Shown here: positions 6,801-15,391 of the stretch, piece after piece | Layout: every line of letters begins with the position of its first letter | Position numbering within the stretch: position 1 is the stretch's first letter | NCBI GenBank assembly: GCA_024694125.1 | Contig: JAILKE010000005.1 | Location: 1-43,149, forward strand | Direction of reading: 5' to 3' | Source of the DNA: Bacteroidales bacterium | GTDB taxonomy: Bacteria > Bacteroidota > Bacteroidia > Bacteroidales > UBA3663 | Length of the DNA: 43,149 bases | Notes under the pieces: generated by a model | Told to the model about the DNA's origin: nothing | Database searches by the model: none | The model's input: the letters and a program-made list of their open reading frames with translations, nothing else | Program-made: the position numbers and the translations under genes

Positions 6801-6855
6801 GTCACTTCCCTGTCACTTCCCTGTCACTTCCTTGTCACTTCCCTGTCACTTCCTT
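6801..6855. repeat. 11-bp tandem repeat, unit GTCACTTCCCT (5 copies)
   Basis: Five consecutive copies of GTCACTTCC(C/T)T occupy 6801-6855; copies 3 and 5 have TT at the end, the others CT. The array ends 7 bp before the stop codon of the sigma factor gene, so it lies in or beside its 3' untranslated region. Such an array could vary in copy number between strains. Confidence 0.9.
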
Positions 6856-6862
6856 TAAAAAA

Positions 6863-7456
6863 TCAAATCGCCAGCGAGATATGGTGCTGCTCTGCGAGTT
6901 TGCGCATATTGAGCACTGCATAGCGGACTCGGCCGAGGGCAGTATTGATACCTACACCCAACTGATCGGCTATCTCCTTGAACGACATATTCTTGTAGAA
7001 ACGCATGATGACAATCTCCTGCTGATTCTCGGGCAGATACTTGATCATGCGGCGGATATCGGCCAAGACCTGATTGTAGGACATCTCCTCCTCACAGCAC
7101 ACATCGAGACCTTCGCCCGATACTTCACGTCGGCCGAAGAGATCATAATCAACGTCGCTCTCCATTACCATCTGAACATTCTGCTGCTGACGGAAATAGT
7201 CGATGATGACATTGTGCGCTACCCGGAACAGGAAACCGACAAAGCGGCCTGACTCCTGATAACGGCCAGACTTGAGCGTAACGATTACTTTAGCAAATGT
7301 ATCTTGGAATAAATCTTCCGCTACCTCTCTGTTCTGTATAATACTATTAATATATACAAAAAGATTGGTCTTGTAGCGGTCCAACAATTCATCGAACGCT
7401 TCGTTTTTACCCTGCGCGTAGAGAGCTACCAGGCTCTCGTCAGATAGATTCTTCAT
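6863..7456 (-). CDS. ECF-type RNA polymerase sigma factor
   Basis: 197 aa with the two-domain ECF layout. Region 2 includes AFDELLDRYKTNLFVYINSI, then REVAEDLFQDTFAKV and FRVAHNVIIDYFRQQ (about residues 20-90). Region 4 includes LPENQQEIVIMRFYKNMSFK followed by EIADQLGVGINTALGRVRYA (about 140-185). Between them is an acidic linker, ESDVDYDLFGRREV. It would direct core RNA polymerase to a small regulon. No anti-sigma factor gene is adjacent: downstream is a repeat array and upstream a divergent metabolic gene. The signal that controls it is therefore unknown. Confidence 0.92.
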   Translation of the reverse strand: MKNLSDESLVALYAQGKNEAFDELLDRYKTNLFVYINSIIQNREVAEDLFQDTFAKVIVTLKSGRYQESGRFVGFLFRVAHNVIIDYFRQQQNVQMVMESDVDYDLFGRREVSGEGLDVCCEEEMSYNQVLADIRRMIKYLPENQQEIVIMRFYKNMSFKEIADQLGVGINTALGRVRYAVLNMRKLAEQHHISLAI

Positions 7457-7535
7457 CTGAGTATAGATTTATATAATTAAGGCGTAGAGTTGTCTCGATA
7501 GGCGTTAATAATTTGTTGTGATTGTTAATTTTGTG

Positions 7536-7543
7536 CAAATATA
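7536..7543 (-). promoter_or_regulatory. -7 element of the sigma factor gene
   Basis: On the minus strand this reads TATATTTG, matching TAnnTTTG, 80 bp before the sigma factor ATG. No TTG stands at the expected 20-nt distance, so the promoter may be weak or activated. Confidence 0.5.
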
Positions 7544-7626
7544 GGCCTTTTTTTCAATATGCAGAACATTTTTTTCTGTTTTTTTGCATTTTTGCATCAT
7601 TTTTTCGTAAAAATAGCGCTTTTTTG

Positions 7627-7657
7627 TTGTTTTATTCAAGAAAAAACAGTACTTTCG
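7627..7657 (+). promoter_or_regulatory. Promoter of the nucleotidyltransferase gene
   Basis: TTG at 7627-7629, a 20-nt spacer and TACTTTCG at 7650-7657 (one change from TAnnTTTG). The ATG follows 46 nt later. Confidence 0.55.
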
Positions 7658-7703
7658 CACGTGAAAAATAGTAAACTATATTGCAAACATCTATTAAACA
7701 ACT

Positions 7704-8624
7704 ATGAAACCAACTCTTTTTCTGCTTGCTGCCGGCATGGGCAGCCGTTATGGTGGACTGAAACAATTGGATGGTCTGGGACCTAACGGAGAAACCATTA
7801 TGGACTACTCTATCTACGATGCTATTCAGGCCGGATTCGGCAAGATCGTTTGGGTAATCCGCAAGGATTTCGAAGAGCAATTCCGCACACAGATACTTGC
7901 TAAATATGAGGGTCACGTACCCTGCGAGCTCTGCTTCCAGAGCATCGATGCCCTGCCAGAGGGATTCAAGGTTCCTGAGGGCCGCGTCAAGCCTTGGGGC
8001 ACCAATCACGCCGTGCTGATGGGCAAGGACATCATCAAGGAGCCTTTCTGCGTCATCAACTGTGATGACTTCTACAACCGCGATGCATTCATGGTAATCG
8101 GCAAGTACCTGGCAAGCCTGCCAGAGGGTGCCAAGAACCAGTATGCTATGGTCGGTTTCCGCGTAGCCAACACCCTGAGCGAGAACGGCACTGTGAGCCG
8201 TGGCATCTGCTCGAAGGACGAGAACGGTTGCCTCACCACCTGCGTTGAGTGCACCAAGATTGCCCGCGTCGATGGCAAGGTTGCCTACCGCAAGGACAAC
8301 AAGGAGGATGGCGAGTGGGTCAACGTCGCTGACGAGACTCCTGTATCCATGAATATGTGGGGCTTCACTCCTGACTACTTCGAGTACAGTGAGGCATACT
8401 TCAAGGAGTTCCTCTCTGATCCAGCCAACATGCAGAACCTCAAGGCTGAATTCTTCATCCCTCTGATGGTCAACAAGCTCATCACTGAGGGTACTGCTAC
8501 CTGCAAGGTACTCGACACCACATCCAAGTGGTTCGGCGTAACCTATGCTGAGGACCGTCCAGACACCGTAGCCCGCATCGCTGCTCTGGTAGCCGACGGC
8601 ACCTATCCCAACAAGCTTTTCTAA
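7704..8624 (+). CDS. Sugar nucleotidyltransferase family protein
   Basis: 306 aa. The N-terminus LFLLAAGMGSRYGGLKQLDG is the nucleotide-binding loop of the nucleotidyltransferase fold (L-x-A-G-x-G-S-R-x-G-x-x-K), and NCDDFY (about residue 115) is the metal-binding acidic motif. WGTNHAVLMG and EFFIPLMVNKL follow, as in the NTP-transferase family found throughout Bacteroidetes. It probably joins a sugar-1-phosphate to an NTP; the exact sugar and base cannot be read from sequence. It is a single-gene unit with its own promoter and terminator, divergent from the sigma factor gene. Confidence 0.8.
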   Translation: MKPTLFLLAAGMGSRYGGLKQLDGLGPNGETIMDYSIYDAIQAGFGKIVWVIRKDFEEQFRTQILAKYEGHVPCELCFQSIDALPEGFKVPEGRVKPWGTNHAVLMGKDIIKEPFCVINCDDFYNRDAFMVIGKYLASLPEGAKNQYAMVGFRVANTLSENGTVSRGICSKDENGCLTTCVECTKIARVDGKVAYRKDNKEDGEWVNVADETPVSMNMWGFTPDYFEYSEAYFKEFLSDPANMQNLKAEFFIPLMVNKLITEGTATCKVLDTTSKWFGVTYAEDRPDTVARIAALVADGTYPNKLF

Positions 8625-8637
8625 GCAATCCATATAC

Positions 8638-8697
8638 CTCTCGCACACTCGAGCCAGCCTATCAGCAGCTCATGGTGTGTGAGAGTTTACGTTTTTA
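8638..8697 (+). terminator. Terminator of the nucleotidyltransferase gene
   Basis: CTCTCGCACAC (8638-8648) pairs with GTGTGTGAGAG (8675-8685) with one G-U pair, followed by TTTACGTTTTTA. Confidence 0.75.
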
Positions 8698-8808
8698 TAT
8701 CGGGCAGACCATCGGTCAGTCCCTATTTACTCACCAGAAATAAGCCCAATGGACCATTGATCCAGAAATAGAAAATGGGAAATGGGTTTTCGCAAACTCT
8801 TATACACG

Positions 8809-9999
8809 ATGAAAAAGATTATTCTGGCAACTGCATTGTCGTGCCTGCTTACAGCACCCACATTTGCACAAGAGCAGCTTCCTCCACGAGCTGACATATT
8901 GAAACAGATGGAGATAGTCAATGACTGGTTCATGAAACGCCACCCTGACCCAACCGTCAAGTCGTTCGGCAAGAACAAGTACCGCACCTCCAACCTCTGG
9001 ACCCGTTCAGTATATTACGAAGGACTGATGGCCATGTACGGCATCAGCCCCAAGAAGGCATACTACGACTACACGCTGCAGTGGTGCGAGTTCCACGAAT
9101 GGACCCCTCGCAACGGCTCGCAGGACCGCGATGCAGACAACTACTGCTGCTCGCAGATATACATCGACATGTACCGCCTTGCCCCATCGCCCGAGAAACT
9201 GGCACAGGTCATCAGCAACTGCAACATGTACCTCAACACACCGGACAACTCTGACTGGTGGTGGATCGATGCCATACAGATGGGCATGCCTGTATTTGCC
9301 AAGTTGGGCAAGACTACCGGCAATGAGGCATACTGGGACAAAGCCCACGATATGTATATGTACACACGCGACACTTTCGACGGCGGTATGTGGAATGCCA
9401 AGGACGGTCTGTGGTGGCGCGATATGGACTTCAATCCTCCCTACACCACTCCACAGGGCAAGCAGTGCTACTGGAGCCGCGGTAACGGATGGGTCGTCGC
9501 AGCCCTGTGCCGCGTGATGGACGAACTGCCCGAAGACTCCAAGTACTATCAGCAGTACAAGCAGGACCTGCTCGCCATGCTCAAGTCCCTCAAGGGCCGT
9601 GTACGTGAAGACGGTACCTGGAACTGTTCGCTCGATGACCCAGAGGACTTCGGCGGCATGGAGGTGACCGGCACATCGCTCTTCGTCTATGGTATGGCAT
9701 GGGCCGTACGTCACGGATATGTCAAGGCCGATGAATACATGCCAGTGATAGCCAAGGCATGGAATGCCATGGTTACTCACGCCGTTCATCAGGACGACGG
9801 TATGCTGGGCTTCCAGCAGGGCACCGGCAAGGAGCCCAAGGAGAGCCAGCCTACTCTGTATGACAAGATTCCTGACTTTGACGATTTCGGAATCGGCTGT
9901 TTCCTGTTGTGCGGTGCTGAGGTCTATAAGCTCAGCCCTGGCGAACAGGGTGCTGGTGCCAAGAAATTGGCCAAGATAGCAGCACAGAAGAAGAAATAA
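8809..9999 (+). CDS. GH105-type unsaturated rhamnogalacturonyl hydrolase, secreted
   Basis: The ATG at 8809 is chosen over an in-frame ATG at 8782 because it starts directly with a signal peptide (MKKIILATALSCLLTAPTFA, cleavage before QEQ). The precursor is 396 aa, normal for GH105/GH88 (alpha6/alpha6 barrel). Aromatic-rich motifs of the family are present: WTRSVYYEGLMAMYG, DWWWIDAIQMGMP (about residue 148, with the expected catalytic Asp) and YWSRGNGWVVAAL (about 222). The enzyme removes 4,5-unsaturated galacturonic acid from oligosaccharides made by pectate or rhamnogalacturonan lyases, here in the periplasm. It is followed by a GH106 rhamnosidase. No SusC/SusD pair or lyase lies in the window. 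No clear promoter was seen in 8700-8808. Confidence 0.88.
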   Translation: MKKIILATALSCLLTAPTFAQEQLPPRADILKQMEIVNDWFMKRHPDPTVKSFGKNKYRTSNLWTRSVYYEGLMAMYGISPKKAYYDYTLQWCEFHEWTPRNGSQDRDADNYCCSQIYIDMYRLAPSPEKLAQVISNCNMYLNTPDNSDWWWIDAIQMGMPVFAKLGKTTGNEAYWDKAHDMYMYTRDTFDGGMWNAKDGLWWRDMDFNPPYTTPQGKQCYWSRGNGWVVAALCRVMDELPEDSKYYQQYKQDLLAMLKSLKGRVREDGTWNCSLDDPEDFGGMEVTGTSLFVYGMAWAVRHGYVKADEYMPVIAKAWNAMVTHAVHQDDGMLGFQQGTGKEPKESQPTLYDKIPDFDDFGIGCFLLCGAEVYKLSPGEQGAGAKKLAKIAAQKKK

Positions 10000-10023
10000 C
10001 AGACTCTGTCTGAACCGAGCACA

Positions 10024-10078
10024 CATCCCGAAGCAATCCAGGCCGACAGTATCGGCACACAATGATTGCCTCGGGATG
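10024..10078 (+). repeat. Nested hairpin between the two glycosidase genes
   Basis: CATCCCGAAGCAATC (10024-10038) pairs with GATTGCCTCGGGATG (10064-10078) with one mismatch, a 15-bp outer stem. The loop contains a second hairpin, GCCGA-CAGTA-TCGGC (10042-10056). No T-run follows, so it is not a normal terminator. It may mark mRNA processing or differential stability between the two genes. Confidence 0.7.
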
Positions 10079-10125
10079 CTCAATAAGGCGACACAGCCTC
10101 TATATCACGTAATACCCAAAATCCA

Positions 10126-12843
10126 ATGATGAAAAATCTAATCATCCTCGCAGCTGCAGCTGCTGCCATGGCAGCCGGCACTGACAATATCCAAGCCCAA
10201 AGCAAAGTGAGCACTGACTGGCCTACTGTCAATCAGGTAGCTAAACCCGGTACCCGATGGTGGTGGCTGGGTTCGGCAGTGGACAGCACCAATCTGACCT
10301 ATAATCTCGAGACCTATGCCAAGGCAGGCATAGGCGCTGTCGAGATCACCCCTATATACGGTGTCATCGGCAATGAAAAGAACGAGATCGACTTCCTCTC
10401 CGACCGATGGATGCGTATGTTGCGCCACACCGAGGCCGAAGGCAAGCGCCTGGGCATCATCGTCGATATGAATACCGGTACAGGCTGGCCCTTCGGCGGT
10501 CCTGAGGTCAGCATGGACGAGGCTGCCTCCAAGCTCTCCTACCACGTATGGAAGGTGGGCGAAGAGGAACCGGAGTTCGACGCCAAGGAGAAGAAGAACC
10601 AACCTAACCTGCTGGGACGTTGGACCTACGGCGACACATTGAACATAGCTCTGTACAGCAGCCACACCCGTCAGGCGGTCAAACGCGCTGCTCCCGGCGG
10701 CGAGGGATATGTCATGGACCACTTGAACCCCAAGGCGGTCAATCACTACTTTGAGCGCTTCACGGAGGCTTTCAAGCGCACAGGCACTCCTGCACCTAAC
10801 TCGTTCTTCAATGACTCGTACGAGGTGTATGGTGCAGACTGGACTCCTGCCATGCTCGAGGAGTTCGAGGCCCGTCGTGGCTACAAGCTGCAGGACTACC
10901 TGCCAGCCTTCATCTGCGAGACCGACACCACTCACCGCCTGCTCACTCAGGACTACCGCGAGACCATGTCGGACCTCCTGCTCGAGGTCTTCACCCACTC
11001 ATGGGCTGACTGGGCACACCGCATGGGCAGTACTGTGCGCAATCAGGCACACGGTTCTCCGGCTGATCTGCTCGACGTCTATGCAGCCGTGGATATTCCC
11101 GAGATAGAGGGCTTCGGTCTGAGCGACTTCAAGATCAATGGTCTGCGAACCGACTCAATGTGGAGACACAATGACTCGGACCTCTCGATGCTCAAATATG
11201 CCTCTTCGGCCGCCCATGTCACGGGCAAGCCTATTGTTTCGAGCGAAACCTTCACCTGGCTCACCGAACACTTCCGCACCTCACTCAGCCAGTGCAAACC
11301 AGACTTTGACCTGATGCAGATAGGTGGCGTGAACCACTGTTACTTCCACGGCACGACCTATAGTCCCCAGGAATACCCTTGGCCTGGTCACCTCTTCTAT
11401 GCATCGATGGAGATGTCTCCTATCAATACGATATGGCGCGATGCTCCTGCCTTCATGCAGTACATGACCCGCGTACAGAGTTTCATGCAATACGGCGAAC
11501 CGGACAATGACCTGCTGCTCTACATGCCGGTATATGATGCCTGGTTCGAGAACTCTGGCCGCCTGCTGATGTTCGCCATCCACGGCATGCAGAACAAGGC
11601 TCCACGCTTTGTCGAAGCTGTCAATACCATCTACAACGAAGGTTACGACATGGACTATATGTCCGACCGTATGCTCCAGGCTACCAAGGTGGCTGCCGAC
11701 GGCAGTATCGTGACTTCGGGCGGCACCCGCTACAAGGCTCTGATTCTGCCAGGCGTTCTCTTCATGAAGCCCGAGACAATGCAGCATATCATCGACCTCG
11801 CCAACCAGGGTGCTACCGTAATGTTCGTGGGCGGCGTTCCTACTCAGGTACCTGGCATGTACAACCGCGAGGAGCGTATGCAGCAATTGGCCGAAATCAC
11901 GGCCAAGTTGCCTGCCAATGTCCTGCAAGCCCCTGACTACAAATCGGCCCTCCCTATGCTGACCAAGGTTCAGCCTGAGGGTATGAAGGCCAAGAATGGC
12001 GCCAAGTGCATCCGTCGTCGCAACGAGACTGGTTATCATTACTTCATCTCGTCACTACAGGCTGCCGACATTGACGATGATGTAGAACTGGCTATCCAGG
12101 CCAAATCTGCCATCATCTATGATGCTCTGACTGGCAAGCGTGGCATTGCTGCCGTTTCTCAGCGCAATGGCAAGACCTGTGTACACCTGCAGTTGGCCAG
12201 CGGACAGAGCTGCATACTCAAGACCTTCACCGACATGGATGCAACTGCCCTGAAGGCTGCTGACCCATCGCTCCAGGATTGGACATACCTCTATCCTACT
12301 GCCGACCCAGCCATCGACCTGAGTGCTGCCAAGTGGACGCTCGATGTATCGGAACTGGACAATGCCAAGCCTCTCACCCAGACGGAGTACAAGCTCTCGG
12401 CCCTGCAACCCTGGACTGCCATCGAGGCTCTGCGCAATACCAAGGGTACTGCCACCTACACTACAACGGTCAAGCTCAACAAGAAACAACTGGCTGCTGC
12501 ACAAGACTGGATGCTCGACCTGGGTGACGTACGCGAATCTGCCCACATCTATGTCAATGGACAGGACGCAGGCACAGCTTTCTCTGTTCCTTACCGCATC
12601 AACATCGGCCAATACCTCAAGGCCGGCAAGAACGAAATCCGCATCGAGGTGACTGGACTCTGTGCCAACTATGTGGCCCAGATGGACCGCGACGGTGTAA
12701 AGTGGCGCAACTTCAAGAACGCCAACATCGCCACGTTGCCTGGTTACCACAAGGACAAGAAATACGACACTTATGCCTGGTGGGGTACCATACCCTGCGG
12801 TCTGAACAGTGACGTCAAATTGATTCCACTCAAAAGTAAATGA
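10126..12843 (+). CDS. GH106-type alpha-L-rhamnosidase, secreted
   Basis: 905 aa with an Ala-rich signal peptide (about residues 1-24, ending NIQAQ). The mature N-terminus has the GH106 hallmark P-G-T-RWWWLGSAVD (about residue 43), then AGIGAVEITPIYGV and IIVDMNTGTGWPFGGPEVS, as in Bacteroides BT0986-like enzymes. The C-terminal ~200 residues form a beta-sandwich-like region (DLGDVRESAHIYVNGQDAG), typical of the galactose-binding-like end of this family. It would release terminal L-rhamnose from rhamnogalacturonan fragments in the periplasm, working with the GH105 enzyme encoded upstream. The ATG at 10126 is directly followed by a second ATG at 10129. The stop overlaps the folC start by 4 bp. 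Confidence 0.88.
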   Translation: MMKNLIILAAAAAAMAAGTDNIQAQSKVSTDWPTVNQVAKPGTRWWWLGSAVDSTNLTYNLETYAKAGIGAVEITPIYGVIGNEKNEIDFLSDRWMRMLRHTEAEGKRLGIIVDMNTGTGWPFGGPEVSMDEAASKLSYHVWKVGEEEPEFDAKEKKNQPNLLGRWTYGDTLNIALYSSHTRQAVKRAAPGGEGYVMDHLNPKAVNHYFERFTEAFKRTGTPAPNSFFNDSYEVYGADWTPAMLEEFEARRGYKLQDYLPAFICETDTTHRLLTQDYRETMSDLLLEVFTHSWADWAHRMGSTVRNQAHGSPADLLDVYAAVDIPEIEGFGLSDFKINGLRTDSMWRHNDSDLSMLKYASSAAHVTGKPIVSSETFTWLTEHFRTSLSQCKPDFDLMQIGGVNHCYFHGTTYSPQEYPWPGHLFYASMEMSPINTIWRDAPAFMQYMTRVQSFMQYGEPDNDLLLYMPVYDAWFENSGRLLMFAIHGMQNKAPRFVEAVNTIYNEGYDMDYMSDRMLQATKVAADGSIVTSGGTRYKALILPGVLFMKPETMQHIIDLANQGATVMFVGGVPTQVPGMYNREERMQQLAEITAKLPANVLQAPDYKSALPMLTKVQPEGMKAKNGAKCIRRRNETGYHYFISSLQAADIDDDVELAIQAKSAIIYDALTGKRGIAAVSQRNGKTCVHLQLASGQSCILKTFTDMDATALKAADPSLQDWTYLYPTADPAIDLSAAKWTLDVSELDNAKPLTQTEYKLSALQPWTAIEALRNTKGTATYTTTVKLNKKQLAAAQDWMLDLGDVRESAHIYVNGQDAGTAFSVPYRINIGQYLKAGKNEIRIEVTGLCANYVAQMDRDGVKWRNFKNANIATLPGYHKDKKYDTYAWWGTIPCGLNSDVKLIPLKSK

Positions 12844-14156
12844 ACTATCAGGAAACTCTGAACTTTCTCTATGCCCAGTTGCCTGTATTCGAGACTCAAG
12901 GTGCCCATGCCTACAAACCAGGCCTAGAGCGCTGCGAGGCAATGGATACAGCACTGGGTCATCCTCACCAGAAGTTCAAGACCATACACGTAGCAGGCAC
13001 CAACGGCAAGGGTAGCTGCAGCCATACATTGGCCAGCATCCTGCAGTGTGCCGGCTATAGGGTTGGTCTCTTCACTTCGCCCCATCTGCTCGACTTCGAC
13101 GAACGCATTCGCGTGAACGGACAACCCATCGACCATGACTATGTGACCCAATGGATCGAGCAACAATATCCCCGTCTCAAGCAGGAGCAACCCAGTTTCT
13201 TCGAACTTGCCACGATGATGGCTTTCTGCTACTTTGCTGAACAGAAGGTCGATGTGGCTGTGATTGAAGTGGGCCTGGGCGGACGTCTGGACAGTACGAA
13301 CATCATCTTGCCCGAGGTATCGGTCATAACCAACATATCGTTTGACCACATGCAGTTCCTGGGCGACACTTTGCCCCAGATAGCAGCAGAGAAAGCCGGC
13401 ATCATGAAGCCCAGCGTGCCCTGCATCATCGGCGAATGTACGGACGAGAGGGTGCATTTCACCTTCCAGCAGAATGCTCAACTGCACCAGGTATCCGAAT
13501 TGATCTTTGCGTCCGAGAACCGACAGATTCTCTGGGTGCGCCAACACATTGACCACATCGAATACGAGACTCTGAGCGACGGCACACTGCAGTCCCCGCT
13601 GATGGGTGCCTGCCAACCGCACAATGCCAACACGATTCTCTGGGCTGTGCACAAGATGCGCGAGAGAGGATTCAACATCAGCGAAGAACAACTGCACGAG
13701 GGCTTCCGCTCGGTATTGACCCTGACCCACCTGCGCGGTCGTTGGGAAACTCTGCAACCTGCCACCGAACAGCAGCCTCTGGTACTGTGCGACACAGGGC
13801 ACAATGCTGGATGCTTCGAATATCTCGGGCCCCAACTGCAACAGATCATCGACCGTGGTCAGCACCTGCACATTGTGTTCGGCATGGTGAGCGACAAGGA
13901 TATTCCTTCCGTCCTGCAGTATCTACCCAAGTCGCCCCAGGCTACTTATTACTTCTGCCAGGCGACTACTCCGCGTGCCTTGCCTGCTACTGAATTGCAA
14001 CAAATGAGCGCTCCCTTAGGTCTATTGGGCAATACCTATCCAACCATAGAACAAGCCTACAGGACTGCCCTAAGTTCAGCTCGACCTCAGGATGTCGTCT
14101 TCATCGGCGGAAGTAATTACATTGTCTGCGAGGTAATGCGTCTGCTGGCCGATTGA
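12840..14156 (+). CDS. folC: Folylpolyglutamate synthase / dihydrofolate synthase
   Basis: 438 aa, normal for FolC. The P-loop HVAGTNGKGSCSHTLASIL (about residues 43-61), the folate loop LFTSPHLLDFDERIRVNG (about 77-94) and the metal-binding VIEVGLGGRLDSTN (about 140) are all present. It adds glutamate to dihydropteroate and to tetrahydrofolates in the cytoplasm. Its ATG overlaps the TGA of the GH106 gene (ATGA), so it is translationally coupled to a glycosidase with which it has no metabolic link. Confidence 0.95.
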   Translation: MNYQETLNFLYAQLPVFETQGAHAYKPGLERCEAMDTALGHPHQKFKTIHVAGTNGKGSCSHTLASILQCAGYRVGLFTSPHLLDFDERIRVNGQPIDHDYVTQWIEQQYPRLKQEQPSFFELATMMAFCYFAEQKVDVAVIEVGLGGRLDSTNIILPEVSVITNISFDHMQFLGDTLPQIAAEKAGIMKPSVPCIIGECTDERVHFTFQQNAQLHQVSELIFASENRQILWVRQHIDHIEYETLSDGTLQSPLMGACQPHNANTILWAVHKMRERGFNISEEQLHEGFRSVLTLTHLRGRWETLQPATEQQPLVLCDTGHNAGCFEYLGPQLQQIIDRGQHLHIVFGMVSDKDIPSVLQYLPKSPQATYYFCQATTPRALPATELQQMSAPLGLLGNTYPTIEQAYRTALSSARPQDVVFIGGSNYIVCEVMRLLAD

Positions 14157-14207
14157 GGACTTCCTTCGTACGATCTGCATCAACTTGCCTAACACCACTT
14201 TTCGCTT

Positions 14208-14483
14208 ATGCTCCCTTGTCCCCTCTATTACCTGACCCACTTGAAGTGCCCCCTGTGCGGGGCACAGAGAGGCTTGGTGGCCTTGTGGCACGGAGATGTC
14301 GCTGCGTGGTGGCATTACAACCCGGTACTATGGTTGTTGCTTCCCTACTTCACCATACTGGTAGCAGGCGAACTATACCGTCCCTGGCAAGACAAACCCT
14401 GGGTACGTTTCTGCTACAGCGACAAGGCTATATTCTCTGTAATGGGTATTCTTATCCTCTGGGGCATTGTCCGAAATTTGTGA
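14208..14483 (+). CDS. DUF2752 small membrane protein
   Basis: 91 aa. It starts with PCPLYYLTHLKCPLCGAQRG, the C-P-x-C-G-x-x-R-G motif of DUF2752, followed by two hydrophobic helices (about residues 38-57 and 72-90). Function of the family is unknown. The gene starts 51 bp after folC on the same strand and is probably in the same transcript. Confidence 0.8.
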   Translation: MLPCPLYYLTHLKCPLCGAQRGLVALWHGDVAAWWHYNPVLWLLLPYFTILVAGELYRPWQDKPWVRFCYSDKAIFSVMGILILWGIVRNL

Positions 14484-14548
14484 ACTTCGTACCGAAACCA
14501 TAACGAAAACAAAAAAACTTCGTACCAAAACCAAAACGAAAACAAAAA
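14483..14548. repeat. 33-bp tandem repeat (2 copies) in an A-rich spacer
   Basis: AACTTCGTACCGAAACCATA at 14483 is repeated as AACTTCGTACCAAAACCAAA from 14516, each followed by ACGAAAAC and a run of A. The repeat period is 33 bp. The whole spacer 14484-14599 is very poor in T on the plus strand (A and C tracts). Confidence 0.75.
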
Positions 14549-14599
14549 AAAGAATAACCAATTCCAAAACAAACAACAAAACAAACAAAACTTTATCAC

Positions 14600-15283
14600 A
14601 TGAAAAAAATTGTTATCTCGGAAGTAATCTCACAGGGTTGGGAACTTACCAAAAAGCATTGGCTTGTATTGCTTATTTGCATGATTGTTATCAGCATCAT
14701 CAACAGCTTACTGGGTAGAATAGGGCAACCCGGTGAAGCAGAAATCATGGCACTGGGTCAGCCTGATCCCAACAACTTGGCACAATACTACATGTCGTTG
14801 TTTAGTCTGTACAATCCTGCAGCAACATTCCTGACAACTATATTGTATATGATGATGAATATAGGTTTCTACCAGATTGTACTGAACTGCACCCGTAGCA
14901 AAGGCGAATTCACCATCCAGGCATGGGCACAACCTATCATGACCTATGTCAACATCATCATTGCCAACATCATTATTGCCATCGTATGCGTCATTGGCCT
15001 TATATGCTGTATCTTGCCTGGTATTTATCTTATGGCTCGTTTGCAATTTACCACATACTACTTGCTCGATCACAAGGATGCCAGCTGCATTGATGCCATC
15101 AAGGCCTCATGGGCTATGACCCAGGAGAACGGCATTCAGTTGAGCTTGCTTTACATTGTATATTTCCTTATCGAAATATTAGGTTTACTCTGCTGCTTGG
15201 TAGGTATTTTTCCAGCCGCCATGGTTGTTTACCTGAGCGGAGCTGTTTGCTACCTTACATTGAGCAACAGCAATAACGAATAA
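14600..15283 (+). CDS. Multi-pass integral membrane protein
   Basis: 227 aa. Hydrophobic segments lie at about residues 20-42, 76-97, 113-148 (a double segment with GLICCILPGIYLMARL), 181-205 and 205-222. A short cytoplasmic N-terminus, MKKIVISEVISQGWELTKKH, precedes the first helix. The G-W-x-x-(T/F)-K-K-H start and the LPGIYLMARLQFTTYYLLD segment resemble the DUF975 / glycerophosphodiester phosphodiesterase membrane-domain type of protein. No enzymatic motif is visible. It is followed by a strong terminator. Confidence 0.7.
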   Translation: MKKIVISEVISQGWELTKKHWLVLLICMIVISIINSLLGRIGQPGEAEIMALGQPDPNNLAQYYMSLFSLYNPAATFLTTILYMMMNIGFYQIVLNCTRSKGEFTIQAWAQPIMTYVNIIIANIIIAIVCVIGLICCILPGIYLMARLQFTTYYLLDHKDASCIDAIKASWAMTQENGIQLSLLYIVYFLIEILGLLCCLVGIFPAAMVVYLSGAVCYLTLSNSNNE

Positions 15284-15305
15284 TATAGAAGTCCCCTAAA
15301 CCATA

Positions 15306-15335
15306 AAAGCCATAGCGCAATTGCGTTATGGCTTT
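15306..15335. terminator. Bidirectional terminator between the membrane protein gene and recG
   Basis: AAAGCCATAGCGCAA (15306-15320) faces TTGCGTTATGGCTTT (15321-15335): a 15-bp arm with one G-U pair and no formal loop. It stands between convergent genes and has T residues on both sides. Confidence 0.85.
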
Positions 15336-15391
15336 ATTTGTATGTGGTTGTTTGTATCCGGAACAACTACCGATCTATCCTCACTGCCGTC

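Noticed and set aside
6721-6855. CRISPR-like appearance of repeats near 6.7-6.9 kb
   Set aside because: Units are 9 and 11 bp, directly adjacent with no spacers, and no cas genes are present.
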